Positions 42,073 to 54,541 are shown, counted from the first letter of the stretch. The stretch: 64,000 nucleotides of DNA from Arabidopsis thaliana (GCF_000001735.4 NC_003074.8:3534101-3598100); one strand, 5' to 3'. Translations and numbers: made by a program. The notes: generated by a model not told the origin, from the sequence alone.

Positions 42073-43665
42073 ATGGATTGGGACAGCGTTGCTGCTGAGG
42101 ATGTGATTGAGGCGTTAAGAGAGGTTGAATGGTCGGCGAGTCCTCGTTCCTTGGCCGAGTTCTTCTCCAGATTCGCGTTTCCTCGCTCTTTCTCTAAATG
42201 GATGAGCCGTCTCAAATGCAATCTCTACTAGTATTATCACCCTCTCTCTCTATATATATATTCGTATTTGCAAATCGGGGTGTTGATTTTTGTTTTGATT
42301 CCTCTTGTTGCAGCTATAGGACGAATTACTTCATCCTCTTCGTTTTCGTTCTGGGTATGTTGACCTTCTTGTGTTTCAAGCTGTGATTGAGAAATCTGGT
42401 TTTTTAATTTTAGATCCTCTTGAGCTGTGTTTAATACTTAGTAGGGGTTTTTTCTAACTCTTTTTCCTCCGTTGTGGTGGACTCAGGTCTTGCACTTATC
42501 ACTCGACCTCTGGCAATTCTTGGTGCTGCTCTTACAGCTTTAAGCTTAGCTTTCCTAAACGACAGGTATTTCTTGTGATTTCGCGTTAGTTTCTACTGTC
42601 TATCGTTACTTAAAGATGCATTTGTTATTCCGGTTGTTGTTGGTTCGCATCTATAGAATGTTTAGGAGGAGGTTCTCTATCTATATTCAGTGATTCCTTA
42701 AAGTGTCTGTGCTTAGCGTTTAGATTCAATAAGGTTCTCTTGATGGTATATAAAACTCGAGTGTTGCAAAGTTCTCTATTTTCAATGATTAGCCCTTAAA
42801 ATGTCTGTGCGTAGTACTAAATTCAATAGTTTATGGCGTTAATTCTGTAAACATGAGGGATTTAAGGTTCCTCTATCATGAGTATTGTCAGTGTAAAACC
42901 CTTGATGTGTCTGTGCTTAGTATGAAATTCAATATGTAATGGTGTTGTTTCTTAAAACTTGAGTGTTTTAAGTTTCTCTATTTTCAGTGATTTGCATGGT
43001 TGGTTTTTACTTTACTCATTGATTTGATGGCGCTAAGGTTTTTCTTGTCTTTTGCAGTTTTGCAGCTACTTTTAATGAGAAGATGATCCGGACCATTAGG
43101 CATTTCTCGCCACATTTAGCTGCAAAGATGAGGCCTCCCCACATGTGAGTAATTTTTTATTCCCATGGAAGAGTTACAGATGGTTTTTGTTATTTACTAC
43201 TTGAGTGAACACCTTGCAGGCCTGTCATTCGTGGGCGATCTGCAACTAGAAAGACAGTCTACATTTGTGGCCAACCACGTTTGGTATTCGTCTTACTTGG
43301 CTTAACCGGTACTTATTATCTCTTTATCATATAATCTCTCTCACCTATTGGTATGCAACTTCTCTGTGAACTGATGCAAAATATATGATTTTCCTTATGT
43401 AGCCAGTTTTGTCCTGTGGTTTACTTCATGTGGTTTGTTATGGGTCCTCTATGCACTTACCACTGCCCTTCTCAGTAAGCTATCCTTGCTTTCATCTCTT
43501 TCTCTGTTTTTTTGGGTCCAGTTTCCATCCTTTTGACTTGTAATTTTTCTCTCTCCCTTAGTGATACTTCTTCATGCAAGCCTGAGAACTCCAAACCTCA
43601 AGGCCCGCTTGAACACATTCCGTGAAGAATTCAGGGCTGTCTGGCGTAACTACAGCGAACTTTAA
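42073..43665 (+). CDS. PRA1.A3: PRA1-family protein, PRA1.A3 type (209 aa)
   Basis: Seven exons: 42073-42230, 42314-42354, 42487-42565, 43058-43144, 43220-43308, 43403-43474 and 43562-43665. All introns are GT-AG and the sum is 209 codons plus stop. The ATG at 42073 (MDWDSVAAEDVIEALREVEW) is chosen over the in-frame ATG at 41902 because the protein then has the expected family start. Two hydrophobic hairpins typical of prenylated Rab acceptors are visible: YFILFVFVLGLALITRPLAI with LGAALTALSLAFL, and VFVLLGLTASFVLWFTSCG with LLWVLYALTTALLVILLHAS. The cytosolic C-terminus is LNTFREEFRAVWRNYSEL. PRA1 proteins bind prenylated Rabs and act in ER-Golgi/endosomal traffic. I recognise AT3G11397. Confidence 0.92.
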
Positions 43666-44435
43666 AGTCAACATAAAGCATTGATTCGATCTTATTGCAA
43701 ACCAACCCGGGACATCACAGGGGTTTCGAGGAAAGACATGAACTCCAATTCCTTCATCATGTGCACAAACAATCGCAGTTATTCTTGTCTTCCAGTAGTA
43801 AGCTAGTAAATTATAAGGCCACTGGTCTGGTTACAGATGCGGCTCTTTGTTCTAGTTAGTTGACTAGAACTACAAGGCAGAATATAGTGTTGTTTTCTTA
43901 AGGTTCTTTGTATACTCTTTCAGTCTATAAAGTGTGTAAGTGATTCAGTTTTACAAAATCTTTCATTGGCTTTTTCTACGTATAGTTTTTGGATTTGAGA
44001 TAGAACAGTACAGTGCTTTATCAATTGTGTTTTAAAATTTTGGTAGACAAAACGCCAAAACATGTGGGCTTCGCTTGTGGAATCAGTAGTTCTTTTAAAA
44101 GAAGAATCAATCCTGTAAATAAGTGTTATAACGAAAAGCCCAAAAAACATAAGAGAGTCTAAATTAATTCCTAGAAGAGGGTAAGAGGCTTAGTGGAGCG
44201 GGCCTGGACACAGCTTTTTGTAGATATTAGAATTTTAAAAATTGAATTTCTTCACATTAAAATTGCTACTGGACCAAGTAAAATTCTGAAGGAATCAAAA
44301 CGGTGCGTTCCGGTTACGGAGCACACACAGATAAGATAGGAAACCCTAAAAGTGCTTCTTCTTCTTCGTCTTCTTCTTCAGTTTTAGGTTACGATCGAAG
44401 CAAAAGCGGCGCATCTGAATCCCAAACGAGTGACG
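43666..44435. promoter_or_regulatory. PRA1 3' flank, eIF3g promoter and leader
   Basis: 3' UTR of the PRA1 gene, then promoter and 5' UTR of eIF3g. A CT-rich TTCTTCTTCTTCGTCTTCTT stretch lies at about 44357 and the telo-box-like AAACCCTAAAA at 44341. Telo-boxes are common in promoters and leaders of translation-factor genes. No other feature. Confidence 0.5.
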
Positions 44436-46266
44436 ATGACGATCGATTCGCAGCAAAAAACGAGCAAATTCAGATGGGGGGAAATGGACGAAGACGAAGA
44501 TCTGGATTTCTTGCTCCCTCCCAAGCAGGTGATTGGTCCAGATGAGAATGGTTTGAAGACGACGATCGAGTACAAATTCAACGATGAAGAAAATAAGGTT
44601 AAGATAACGACTAGGACACGTGTCCGCAAGCTAGCTTCTGCTCGACTCAACAAACGAGCCATGGAGAGGAGGAACTGGCCTAAGTTCGGAGACGCAGCCA
44701 ATGAGGAAGCTGGTAGCCATCTCACTATGGTTTCTACCGAAGAGATCCTTCTCGAACGACCCCGAGCTCCTGGTAAATTCTCTCCCTCTGATGATGATGA
44801 TGATTCTGGTGATTTTTGTTTGTTGAGATTCGTGGGGTTATTGGTTCGTATTGAATTTGGAGTTAAAATTATAAATTTGTGCACTTTGATCTAATTGAGT
44901 TGGTAAAATGTTCAGTCTTATGGCTGTGCTAATTGTGTGAATAAGTTTCTAGACTCACCTAGAAAGATGTTGTTTGTGATATGTTCTAACTTGGGATTGC
45001 TGTCCAATTCATTGTTTGATTCATTAGTTTTATTGTTTAGTCTAATACTATTGGGTTAAGGTGACCAATTAGCGAATCACATGTTAGCCGTGAGGCTACT
45101 TGTTTGTGTGATTGGTCAGTATGTCACCGATAGCAGTTTATTGTTTGTAGTCCATTCCTGAGTACGAGCTGAAATGTGCTCTCACTTTTGTGGCTGCTAA
45201 CTGTACACATAGATGTTGCAGCTTTTCATTGGTCTCCTACTTGATGTTAGGAAGCTTTAGTTTCGATTGTTAAAGCTTTTCTCCTGTGACATGTTGTCTC
45301 CCATTTGATGTTTGGAAGCTTTAGTTTCGATTGTTAAAAATTTTGTCCTGTGACATGTTGTCTCCTTTTGTGTTATTACCTTGATGAAAAAATTAGATTG
45401 ATGTAGGAGTCACCATGATCTTGTGTTTCAATGAACCAATGTCAAATGGTTTGTAAACGGGCAAAGTTTAAGTTCCTTGATAATGTTACTAGGGCTTTCG
45501 TGATCAATCTATTGATAGGTGAATGACTAGTTGTATAGATAGCCATCAAAGATGATGTTAATCAGTGGCTTATAGTGCAGACATAGGTTGCTATGTTTGA
45601 TTCTGTGGCTATGCATTACTGTATCATTTTAAAGTTGACTATGAGTTGGCCATTGGTTCACAACTATCTTTCATTCTTTGTGTAATTGTGTGTATCTTAA
45701 CGGTGTGTGATACTTCAGGTACCAAAGCGGATGAATCAAAGGCAACAGGAGATGGCTTGTCTCAGCTGGGTAAAGGTGGTGCAGTTCTCATGGTGTGCAG
45801 GATATGCCACAAGAAAGGAGATCACTGGACATCAAAATGTCCATACAAGGATCTAGCTGCACCAACCGATGTCTTCATTGACAAGCCACCCACAGGGGAA
45901 TCATCTACCATGTCTGCTGCACCTGGAACTGGCAAGGCCGCGTATGTCCCGCCTAGCATGAGAGCAGGTGCAGACAGAAGCGCTGTGGGTTCAGACATGA
46001 GGAGGAGGAACGATGAGAACTCTGTGCGTGTAACCAATCTGTCCGAGGATACCCGTGAACCTGACTTGATGGAGCTGTTCCACCCGTTTGGAGCTGTCAC
46101 ACGTGTCTATGTGGCCATTGATCAGAAAACTGGAGTGAGCAGAGGATTTGGTTTCGTCAATTTCGTGAGCAGAGAAGACGCTCAAAGAGCAATCAACAAA
46201 TTGAATGGTTATGGTTATGATAACCTCATCCTCAGGGTTGAATGGGCAACTCCAAGACCAACCTAG
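44436..46266 (+). CDS. EIF3G1: Translation initiation factor eIF3 subunit g (294 aa)
   Basis: Two exons, 44436-44772 and 45719-46266, with a 946-bp intron, joining to 294 codons. The start MTIDSQQKTSKFRWGEM is the first ATG; the in-frame GTG just upstream is not used. Features in order: the eIF3g N-terminal domain (MDEDEDLDFLLPPKQVIGP and RRNWPKFGDA), a CCHC-like zinc knuckle CRICHKKGDHWTSKCP, a low-complexity linker, and a C-terminal RRM with RNP2 VRVTNLSEDT and RNP1 RGFGFVNF. It acts in the cytosolic eIF3 complex on the 40S subunit during scanning. I recognise AT3G11400. Complete and presumably essential. Confidence 0.95.
45245..45366 (+). repeat. Tandem duplication inside the eIF3g intron
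   Basis: Two roughly 60-base units, each with GGAAGCTTTAGTTTCGATTG and CCTGTGACATGTTGTCTCC, lie head to tail within the intron. Confidence 0.8.
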
Positions 46267-46794
46267 AAAGAAATGTCTGATGTTGAGACCTTAAAACTCT
46301 TCTCATTCTCGTCTTTCTTGTTATGGATTTTTGTTTATCGACCAGTTTGTTTGTTGGTTTGGTTTCTGTATGAATAGATGAGAATTTGTTCAATTTCTCT
46401 TTAATACATAAGGCATGCTTTTTAAAAAATGGATTTGTGTGATACGTAAGAGTTTTCCAACACTTTTTTCATTGATGTCTAAAATTATTTGTGATGTTTG
46501 TTTAACATTCCCCGTTTCACAAAAATATTGTTTGACTTTTACTTTTTCGTTCTAAGATATCAATCAAAATAATAATCTTTATTAATGAAGAATATAACTA
46601 ATTAACAAATGTTAGTACGTATATTCTTTTAATTGTAATTATAACATTTTCGTATCATTATGTAAAAATAAGAAAATTTCCTTTGTTAAATTTAGTCGAA
46701 AAAGTAAAATTTCCATTTATTTTTAACTGCATATATATCAGCTTAAGTAATTTCTTCTTAGTAGAAGGTCAAATTTTAGAATTTCATTGAAACA
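46267..46794. other. eIF3g 3' flank and spacer
   Basis: 3' UTR for about 150 bases and then very AT-rich DNA, presumably the promoter of the next small ORF. No other feature. Confidence 0.4.
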
Positions 46795-47259
46795 ATGGAA
46801 AAGGTTTCAAAACTCAGTATTATCTTCCGTGACGAACTACAAAACTTCAACAATGACTATGTCGAAAATATAGATGTCGTCGGCAAAAAAACATCTAATT
46901 CATCATCGGACAATGAAAGCGACCAATTCGCCAGCTTGTTTGGTTCTTCGTCACCGTCTTCGTTTCAAATGCCTCTTCAGTACCCGAATTACGCAAAGGA
47001 ACAGTACGACATTATGTCGGAGGAAGAACTCGATCGACTTCTCAAACTCTATGGTCTGCCTACAGATATCGGTAACTTGTCCTGCAAAAAAGAATTTGCA
47101 GTGGGTGCATTCTTGTGGGAGACGGGGTTAAATTCTTCTCTGGATGAGCATGATTCAGTAAACCCTAATTCGTCCATTGATGATTTGGAAGAGAGATCTT
47201 TGATAGGGTTAGTGACAGTTCTAGTAAAGGATATGGTTCAATTTATATTCCGTGGGTAG
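46795..47259 (+). CDS. Small acidic protein of unknown function (154 aa)
   Basis: Open frame of 154 codons, opening MEKVSKLSIIFRDELQNFN. It is acidic and Ser-rich (NSSSDNESDQFASLFGSSSPSSF), with a central stretch YDIMSEEELDRLLKLYGLPTD that looks like an amphipathic helical motif and a more hydrophobic end GLVTVLVKDMVQFIFRG. I do not recognise a family. In favour of a real gene: codon use is not obviously shadow-like, the ATG context is AAACAATGG, and no strong alternative gene covers the region. Against: no homology claim can be made, and it could be a young orphan or the first exon of a longer gene. It may be an annotated hypothetical (AT3G11402/AT3G11405; memory unsure). Confidence 0.5.
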   Translation: MEKVSKLSIIFRDELQNFNNDYVENIDVVGKKTSNSSSDNESDQFASLFGSSSPSSFQMPLQYPNYAKEQYDIMSEEELDRLLKLYGLPTDIGNLSCKKEFAVGAFLWETGLNSSLDEHDSVNPNSSIDDLEERSLIGLVTVLVKDMVQFIFRG

Positions 47260-50080
47260 CAAGTTAAGGAAGTGAAAGCCTAATTTTGCTTGACCCTAAA
47301 GTTTCGTTTCTTGTTGTTTATATGGATGGATTTCAATTATTATGATTTACTATATCATATTATTTAATTTGCTTCGCCGTAAGCTATCGTCTGTTTCCTT
47401 TTCTTTTCTTTTTTATCGTCTGTTTTCTTACAACCGAACAAAAGTTAAAACCAAATTGAATAGGGAAAGAAAAATATGGTTTATATATTGCGGTTTGGAG
47501 AAACTAGTCGGGACAAGTTTCTTCTTAAACAATATATAAAAAGGACCAGCGACTCTAGCTGAGAGAATAATCTTGTTTTATATGTTTTAAAAACTGTATA
47601 CCAATGAGAGAAACAAAAGCTTCAAATAAAACTTAGCTAGGACCAAAATCGACCAAGAAGGATAATAAGAGCAAGAGATAGACTTTGAAAACAAAGTAAA
47701 ATCTATCTAATTAGATATAGAAGCATTATCTAAAAATATAAATAGAGAAATTCTAAAACACAAAAACAGTTTAAAGTTTCTTGTTGGGACCATTCTTCAC
47801 TATGAAACTGCATCATAAATTCATAATCTGAGAGACTGAGACCCTTTCAAATCATTAAGATGATGATGTTACGTTCTGCTTATGGTGTTCTTATATGGTT
47901 TGTATTTGATTAGTATTTCTTTACTTCAGTTATTTAAATTTAAAGTCATTTTAATTTTTTATGCTCTTTAATTCATAAATTCATAAATTCATAAAAGAAA
48001 ATATTTTTTTTTAGAATGTGTTCTACGTTTGGAATCAAATATCGTCAGTAAACAAATCCTTCTCCGTTTTATTAAACCTTTGCATAATATACAAATTTAA
48101 AAATGAAAACAATGATTATAGGTTTTACGGCCTATGCATCTTTTCTTTACCTTTTATCATTGATGGACTACTACAGTTGGTGAAAAGTCTTATTTAACAA
48201 ATTTAGTCGAACAATTCACTTGTATGTTTGCACCGTTGAGCTAAAATCGTCTACCAACTATATTTGGTTTAAAATGTTATTTTTAACAATTTTAGAGCAT
48301 TTCAATTGTGTATTTTGTAGTGAATATAGCTATATCTTTCAGGCAACATCGTCAAAAGGCTGACCAAGTTTCTCTATTATGTCCCAAACACATGTAATTA
48401 ACGACATTTTAAGTTAACTTAAATCTATACTAGCAATGGATTTTATGTAGGAAAAAGTATAAAGTTAGTTGTTTTGCTAAAACTAGACTTATGATATAAA
48501 ACCAAACTTATTGTTAACATTTTTAATGTAGCACAAGGAACTCACGATGTCATGTAAGCCTTCCTCAATACTATAAAGTAAGAACCATTAGGGACATGAA
48601 TAGATATTTAATAAGACAAATTGAGACAACATTATGATGTATAGCGAAAAAAGGGAAAGAATAATTGAGAAAGAGAGGTCAACATCAAATCTTGGAAACC
48701 AAATCTCACATAGACCAAATAGACACGTGTTGCTATTTGATTGTCACAAGTAGGCATAATCTTATCTAAGCTCCCACTTGTGTTGTGTCCCTCTCAATCC
48801 CCAACTTTTATTGTGTTGCCCTCTCACTCTTTCCACAAACCCAACAGGCAACAGCTAAAAAAATCAATCCATCATTATAACATTATGCGAATTCCGATCT
48901 AATAATTTTATGGCAGTGCCTTATCTTTTGATGGTGAAATCTCCAAACTTCGACCAATTGTGATGTATTGGATTATCCAATCGAACTTTTCACGCGTGGG
49001 GATATAAATTTACCGTAGTTTTGGTTCAAATGTGGTATTTTCATATCCAAAAGATGCTAGGTTTACGAAAAATGTCTTCAACAAAACCCCATAATAATTG
49101 TTGGTTTAGAAAACAAAACATAACCTAACGTATGATTAATACCTAACAAACATTAATGTGAAGGGTTTATAAAAACATGATTGAATAGAATAAGATTTTA
49201 TTATCTGGTCATTGTGGCAACTGGCAAGTGGCTAGTAATGGACGGTTAAAAGTATGTATTATTTTTTGTTCAAGTTGATATTAATTTATTTATAAAAGAA
49301 TGTGAAGATCATATTCCTTTTTCTTACCCTCCTAGTTGATATTTTCTAGTCAATTTAATCAAAATCTGTTTAATTGATTATTGATTCCGACCTTAACTGA
49401 CATTAAGCATTCGACAATGTTGCCAGACAAGTCTCTTAACTTAACTATCTTCATTAGTATTAAAAGAATTAATAAATCATTGTACTTTCTAGTTCTTATA
49501 TTGATTGTCCAGATTAGTCTCTTCCACCAAGATATATATATATTTTTGTTGATTTATGTTTCTAATATTATCCTTGAATCTTTTAATTACAATTATGTGC
49601 TAAAATGCCGCGGTCTACGACACGCGAGTCTCCCATACGACCCCATACCAATAAAATAAATAAAATCTTCTTAAGATAGGGGAAGATTAGTAAGTAACCG
49701 GTTTGGATTCAAATCATCGTCGAGACTCATACTAAACCAGTTCGGATCGAATAACATTAACCGAAGTTTTAAAATGGTAAATACGCATAATCTGTTCTTT
49801 CATTTTAACATTTTTCCCCTCTGAATTAGATTATTACATTTCCAACGACCATACTAAAAGAATACATGTATAATATTACCTGAATAGAAAAATAAGAAAA
49901 ATACTCAAACTATTTAATCAGCTCTTTTTCTTCCCCAGCCTGAATTAAGAGCTAACTAAAATAGAAAAGAAAAAACACCTTAAAATGAGAAAAACTAAAA
50001 TAGAAAAATAAAAAGAATACAATTACAATTAGGCTATGTAACAATTATTCTAATACTACTACTAATTATAACACTAATTA
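47260..50080. other. 2.8-kb gene-poor region between convergent genes
   Basis: AT-rich sequence between the small ORF (+) and AHG3 (minus), mostly 3' flanks of both. I see no protein gene: the ORFs at 47342 and 49381 read through AT-rich repeats. No tRNA or long inverted repeat was noticed. A TE remnant or noncoding transcript cannot be excluded. Confidence 0.4.
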
Positions 50081-51549
50081 TTAAGACGACGCTTGATTAT
50101 TCCTCCTCTTCCTCAAGTCAACCACAACGACGCTCACGTTATCGGAGCTCTGTCTTGCTAGAGCCAACTTTGTTAAGAGCAACGCCGCATCGGAGCACGC
50201 ATTGTGCGCCGCATCTGAGTCGTCACCCGCACCAGCACCTCGAAGGCACATGCGAGCCACGCCACACGCCGTCTCGTTTGGTACAACATCCCATAGTCCA
50301 TCACTCGCCAAGATCAAACACTCATCCTCATCAGTTCGATCCGTCACTGTTACCTCCGGATCCGGAATCACATACGGTTTCAAGTAATTATCACCTATAC
50401 AAACAAAAACAATAATCATCAGATTAAATTCAAACGTGTAATTCAAAATAGCCTAAAAAGTCAAATCACAAGAGAGATTCACTCACCAATTGCTCTAGAC
50501 ATGGCAAGAACTCCAAGAACCCTAGCTCCATCCCAATATATAACTCGCCCACCAGCTTGTTGGATCCGAATCAATTCATCGGGTCGATCCGGCTGTTCAT
50601 CACAAAACAAAAACTCTTAGAACCATGCCATCTTGATTCATACTAACCAATTCGTAATTCTATATAAGACATAATTTTAACTACCTTGTGATCTACGGAG
50701 AGAGGAATGGCTACACCGTTACGACAAAGCACAGCCCGTGAATCACCGCAATTAGAAACAATGATCTTCTCCGGCGTGACAACCGATACAACAGCGGTGG
50801 ATCCGACGGCGTCACACTGAGGAGACTGCAATTCACATCTACAAGAATTTTTCATACTCCGAGTAGCACCATTAACAACTAAGTTACACTCTCGTTGGCT
50901 AACTTCTTTATCCATTTTTTGAAAACTCTTAACCATCGTCTCTGTCCACTCGTCGGAAGCCATAACTTCAACTTCCTTCTTCACTATATCATGCAACCGT
51001 TCTCTGCACTTCTCCGCAACCTAAAATCAACCAAACAAAACCCTAATTAGTAACTAATCACAAACAAAAGAAAAAAATATTACTAAACAGAGGAAATTAA
51101 CGTACATGAGAGCAGCCATGGCCGTCAAAGACACCGTAGAAATGATGATTCTCAGAGTTCCGTTGAAGAAACGAAGGATGAATCGAGACAGCGTCTTCCA
51201 TGTCTCGTCTTCTACCACAAACCGACGTCGTACCGATCTTAGGTACATCGGAAAAGAAACTCTCTGCTTCCGTAACAGAATTTGAATTCGTAACCGCTGA
51301 TCTAGCCTTCTTATTCTCACTCCTCACATTCGAATCCAGATCTAGATTTCCCGGTAACGTCGAGAGCACTACTGTCTCACGCTTCTGCCGTTTACGGCAG
51401 TTTTCAAGCGGAGGAGCAACGGCGGAGTCAGCAACAATTTTGATCGACGGAAGTAGATCTAACCTCCGTCTAAGAGAAGCTCGAGAAGTTGAATCAACCG
51501 GTGCCGCCGGTTCAGTCTCTCCAACAACACCGCAACAAATCCCAGCCAT
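50081..51549 (-). CDS. AHG3: Protein phosphatase 2C AHG3/PP2CA (399 aa)
   Basis: Four exons on the minus strand, 51106-51549, 50685-51020, 50487-50592 and 50081-50394, summing to 399 codons plus stop. The N-terminus [11 protein letters not shown] and basic KKAR precede the catalytic domain. PP2C metal-binding motifs are present: [47 protein letters not shown] and ASDGLWDV with [10 protein letters not shown]. The [16 protein letters not shown] stretch holds the Trp that inserts between gate and latch of ABA receptors in clade A PP2Cs. The enzyme dephosphorylates SnRK2 kinases and is blocked by PYR/PYL-ABA, a negative regulator of ABA signalling in germination (literature for AT3G11410). Complete. 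The 5' leader has an AG/CT repeat at 51630-51648. Confidence 0.97.
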
Positions 51550-52150
51550 TTGATCTCTAACAAAACTTCTCCAATTTACAGAGCAAACCAAAAACAAACA
51601 ATCTCCGATTATGAGTCTTCTTCAACAATAGAGAGAGAGAGAGAGAGATATTAGTAGAGAGAGATTTTGTTGAGCGTTAGGAAATGCAATGTGATTTTAA
51701 AAAGAAAAGGTTTGATTTAAAAAGAAAAGTTGAAGAAGAACGCAAAAAAAAAAAAGGGTTTGATTTTCGCATGGAAGGGTTACACGTAATTAACGGGCAG
51801 GGGGGCATGAATAAGGGGAAGTTGCTGACCGTCAGCATCAACGGGCAGGATCCGACACGTACCGTTTGGTGTGACGTTCCATTTCCTGGTACCTAGATAC
51901 AATCTAAACCGTCCATTCTTTCTTTTTTCCTAGATCTATACACGTGCCCTTTCTTTCTTTTGGATACGCCGTTAACGTGGCCCAATCACAGTTCGACACA
52001 CCTTAACGGTAACGACCGGCCTTTCTTGACACGCATGTGGTCCACTCTTTCGTTTTGTTCTTTTTTTCTTTTATTTTGTTTCATTTAAATACGCTTAATA
52101 CAGTATTATGCTGTTAATTAAGATTTAAATAAGTCAGAGGTCAAAATAAT
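51550..52150 (-). promoter_or_regulatory. AHG3 leader and promoter with ABRE-type motifs
   Basis: Upstream of the minus-strand ATG there are three ACGT-core sites: ACACGT at 51855-51860, the G-box CACGTG at 51941-51946, and ACGTGGC at 51975-51981 (an exact ABRE core on the + strand). The gene is known to be ABA-induced, so these are the likely AREB/ABF sites, as inferred from motif and position. Confidence 0.55.
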
Positions 52151-52995
52151 GGCCATGGGAGAGAGACAATCTTGTTATAAAATACTGGTTTTAATTATTT
52201 TGTCAACTTTTTTATAAATCAGAATAATCACTATGAGATTAATGTAATCGATAAAATCTCTGATAGTAGAAAATTATACAGTATGAGAAAATGTAAACCC
52301 CTTCTTTTTCTAGTTATGGAATCCTGAATGGTGAATACTCTGATAGTCTGATTGGTAATGCCAAACAGAATGATAGGTCAGCCCCACTACCCTTAAAACA
52401 TATAAGAAAAATCTAGTAATATATACGATATGGTTCATATCATTTCACAAACCTAAGCAACATCAATAATACATTTGAATGTTTCCTGTGTTATTTTAAA
52501 TATTGAACAAACCCGCTTCAATTTGTACAAAAGCGATGCCTCTGAACGTACTATCAAGTATAAATTTGCTTCTAAAATAACGCATCGTGAATCCGTTCCG
52601 TGATTACATATTAATCGAGGATATAATTGACATCCAAACTAAAGAAAATTTGCTTCAGAAATAACAATTTTGATCCTATTTGTACAAGAAATAACAAATA
52701 TATATATCGTAAAAGGTTGATTGTATTGAATTGCCAAAGAGACTATTTGTACAAGAGATGTTGCCTAAAAGAAGATAGAAACGTATCTAACTGAATCTAG
52801 GAGAAGAGAAGATTAACATATATTCTAACTCTGATATTATTTCACACATGCAATTTGAAATGTTTAAACAATAAGAGTATATTTATGCTTGAAATTCTGA
52901 AATGCACATAAACGAAAATAAATTGGAAAATAGTTACGTGTATCTGATGAGTTCAAACCTCAGCATCAAACACTTCTTTTTTGGTTTTGAATAAT

Positions 52996-53370
52996 TAAAG
53001 GTGGGCATTTGGGTTAAGTTCGGGTAAAACCCGATTAGATATGATTTTTTTGGATATAAAAGTTTAAGATTCAATGGGATAAATCCAAAATATCGGTTTG
53101 GTTTAAGTTTGTATCCAATCGGTTTTTAATCGGTTTGGATATAAATTTTCAGGGTCCTTTTAGAACCGATATCCGAATTTTTGAGTAAATACCTGAATTT
53201 TTGGATAAAATTTTAGATTTCGAATAAATTTAGATTTTCGAATAAAATACCGGTATTTTCGGATTCGACTTAGATTTTTTGGATTAAAAAATTTAGGATC
53301 CAATATAGTAAATCTTCGGGTTCAAGTTTAATTTCGAACCCAATATAATAAATCTTCGGCTTTGGTTTTT
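52996..53370. mobile_element. Degenerate transposon-like remnant (class uncertain)
   Basis: Starts near GGTGGGCATTTGGGTT and is built of repeated phrases such as GGGTAAAACCCGAT, AATCGGTTT, GAACCGATATCCGAAT and TCGAATAAAAT. This style of GGTTCGGGT/ATCCGAA repetition is typical of decayed hAT or other DNA-element remnants in Arabidopsis. No terminal repeats or target duplication could be fixed. Confidence 0.3.
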
Positions 53371-54524
53371 TTTCTAGTCCTAGTTTTGATGTTAGAATTT
53401 CATAACTTGGAAAACGATTAAAACCTACACCACAATCCATAATTACATATAGAAGACTTTATACTATCAATCATCTGAGTCATCTGACTACAAAGGTTTC
53501 ATCTCATTCACACGCATTGTCCATGCTTGAGATATTTTGGTTTCGTATTGATTGATTACAAGATTTATTTATTTATTTGTTCATGATTCCTTCTATGCTT
53601 AGTCGATATAGGTGTTGCATACTCGACACGTGGTAATGTTCGTCCTCCCACTTGTGCTTGGTTTCACTTACATCACCGATTCCACAGTCCATGAAAAGGT
53701 GTCTACAATCACGTCTTTAAAAACACGTCGTCGTCTTTTGTTTATTGCGGAAAAACAAACCTTATAAATCATGAACCTGAAAGGACAGGGTAGTAGTATA
53801 CAGTACATTATACAATAGTACAAAATATCTCTCTTGTCAGAAATAAATAAAAATAAATTACTCGTTCCACATGTATATATAAATGAGAATCCTTAAAGAG
53901 AAGGTTTCGTAAGATCAGGAGTTTTGGTAATGGAGTAAAAAATTAGTCTTTTGGCCTCATAAAACTAGTATAAGAGTAATTAAGTATTACCAAAATAAAA
54001 CAAGAAAGTATTTAGAAATGTACGTATTGTCTTCTGTATCGTTTTTTATCACTTCAGTTCATAAATAACCTTAAATATAAATCGAATATGAGGATAAGTC
54101 TCATTTTACAACGAGATTATTGTTGAACTTGATTTTTTTTAAAAAGGATAATTGTTAAACTTACGTGAATACGAAGAAATCAGCAAATTGTAAATTTTGT
54201 TTGTACATGAACAAAATTCTAAAATCACTCATTAGATATCTATCTCTAGCTATCTAGTGATTATCAAATACGTTAGTTTTTTCAATCAAGTTCCTGTTCT
54301 TGATCAGAAAGAAGTCATCATGCACAACAACAAAATCCAAAGTTAACCCAAAAAGAACAAACGAAAACCAGAGCGTGACACACACGTCAAAAAAGACTCG
54401 CGTGGAAGTGAATAAAATCGATAATTGTTTTTAAAAAAAAATTTGTTAATGTTGCATCGCATCTGCACCACACTAACTCCATCGCATCCAGCTGTGATTA
54501 AAAATTTAATGCCGTCTACGTAAG

Positions 54525-54541
54525 CCCCCCCCCCCCCCCCC
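54525..54541 (+). repeat. C17 homopolymer
   Basis: Seventeen consecutive C, between TAAG and GTGAGAG. Rare in this AT-rich genome and length-unstable. Confidence 0.9.

Noticed and set aside
44303-44545. 80-aa ORF overlapping eIF3g exon 1
   Set aside because: It is in another frame across the eIF3g leader and exon 1. The eIF3g frame is certain from its conserved domains.
49381-49659. 92-aa ORF in the 47-50 kb gap
   Set aside because: AT-rich, Ile/Leu/Phe-heavy composition typical of chance ORFs; no motif.
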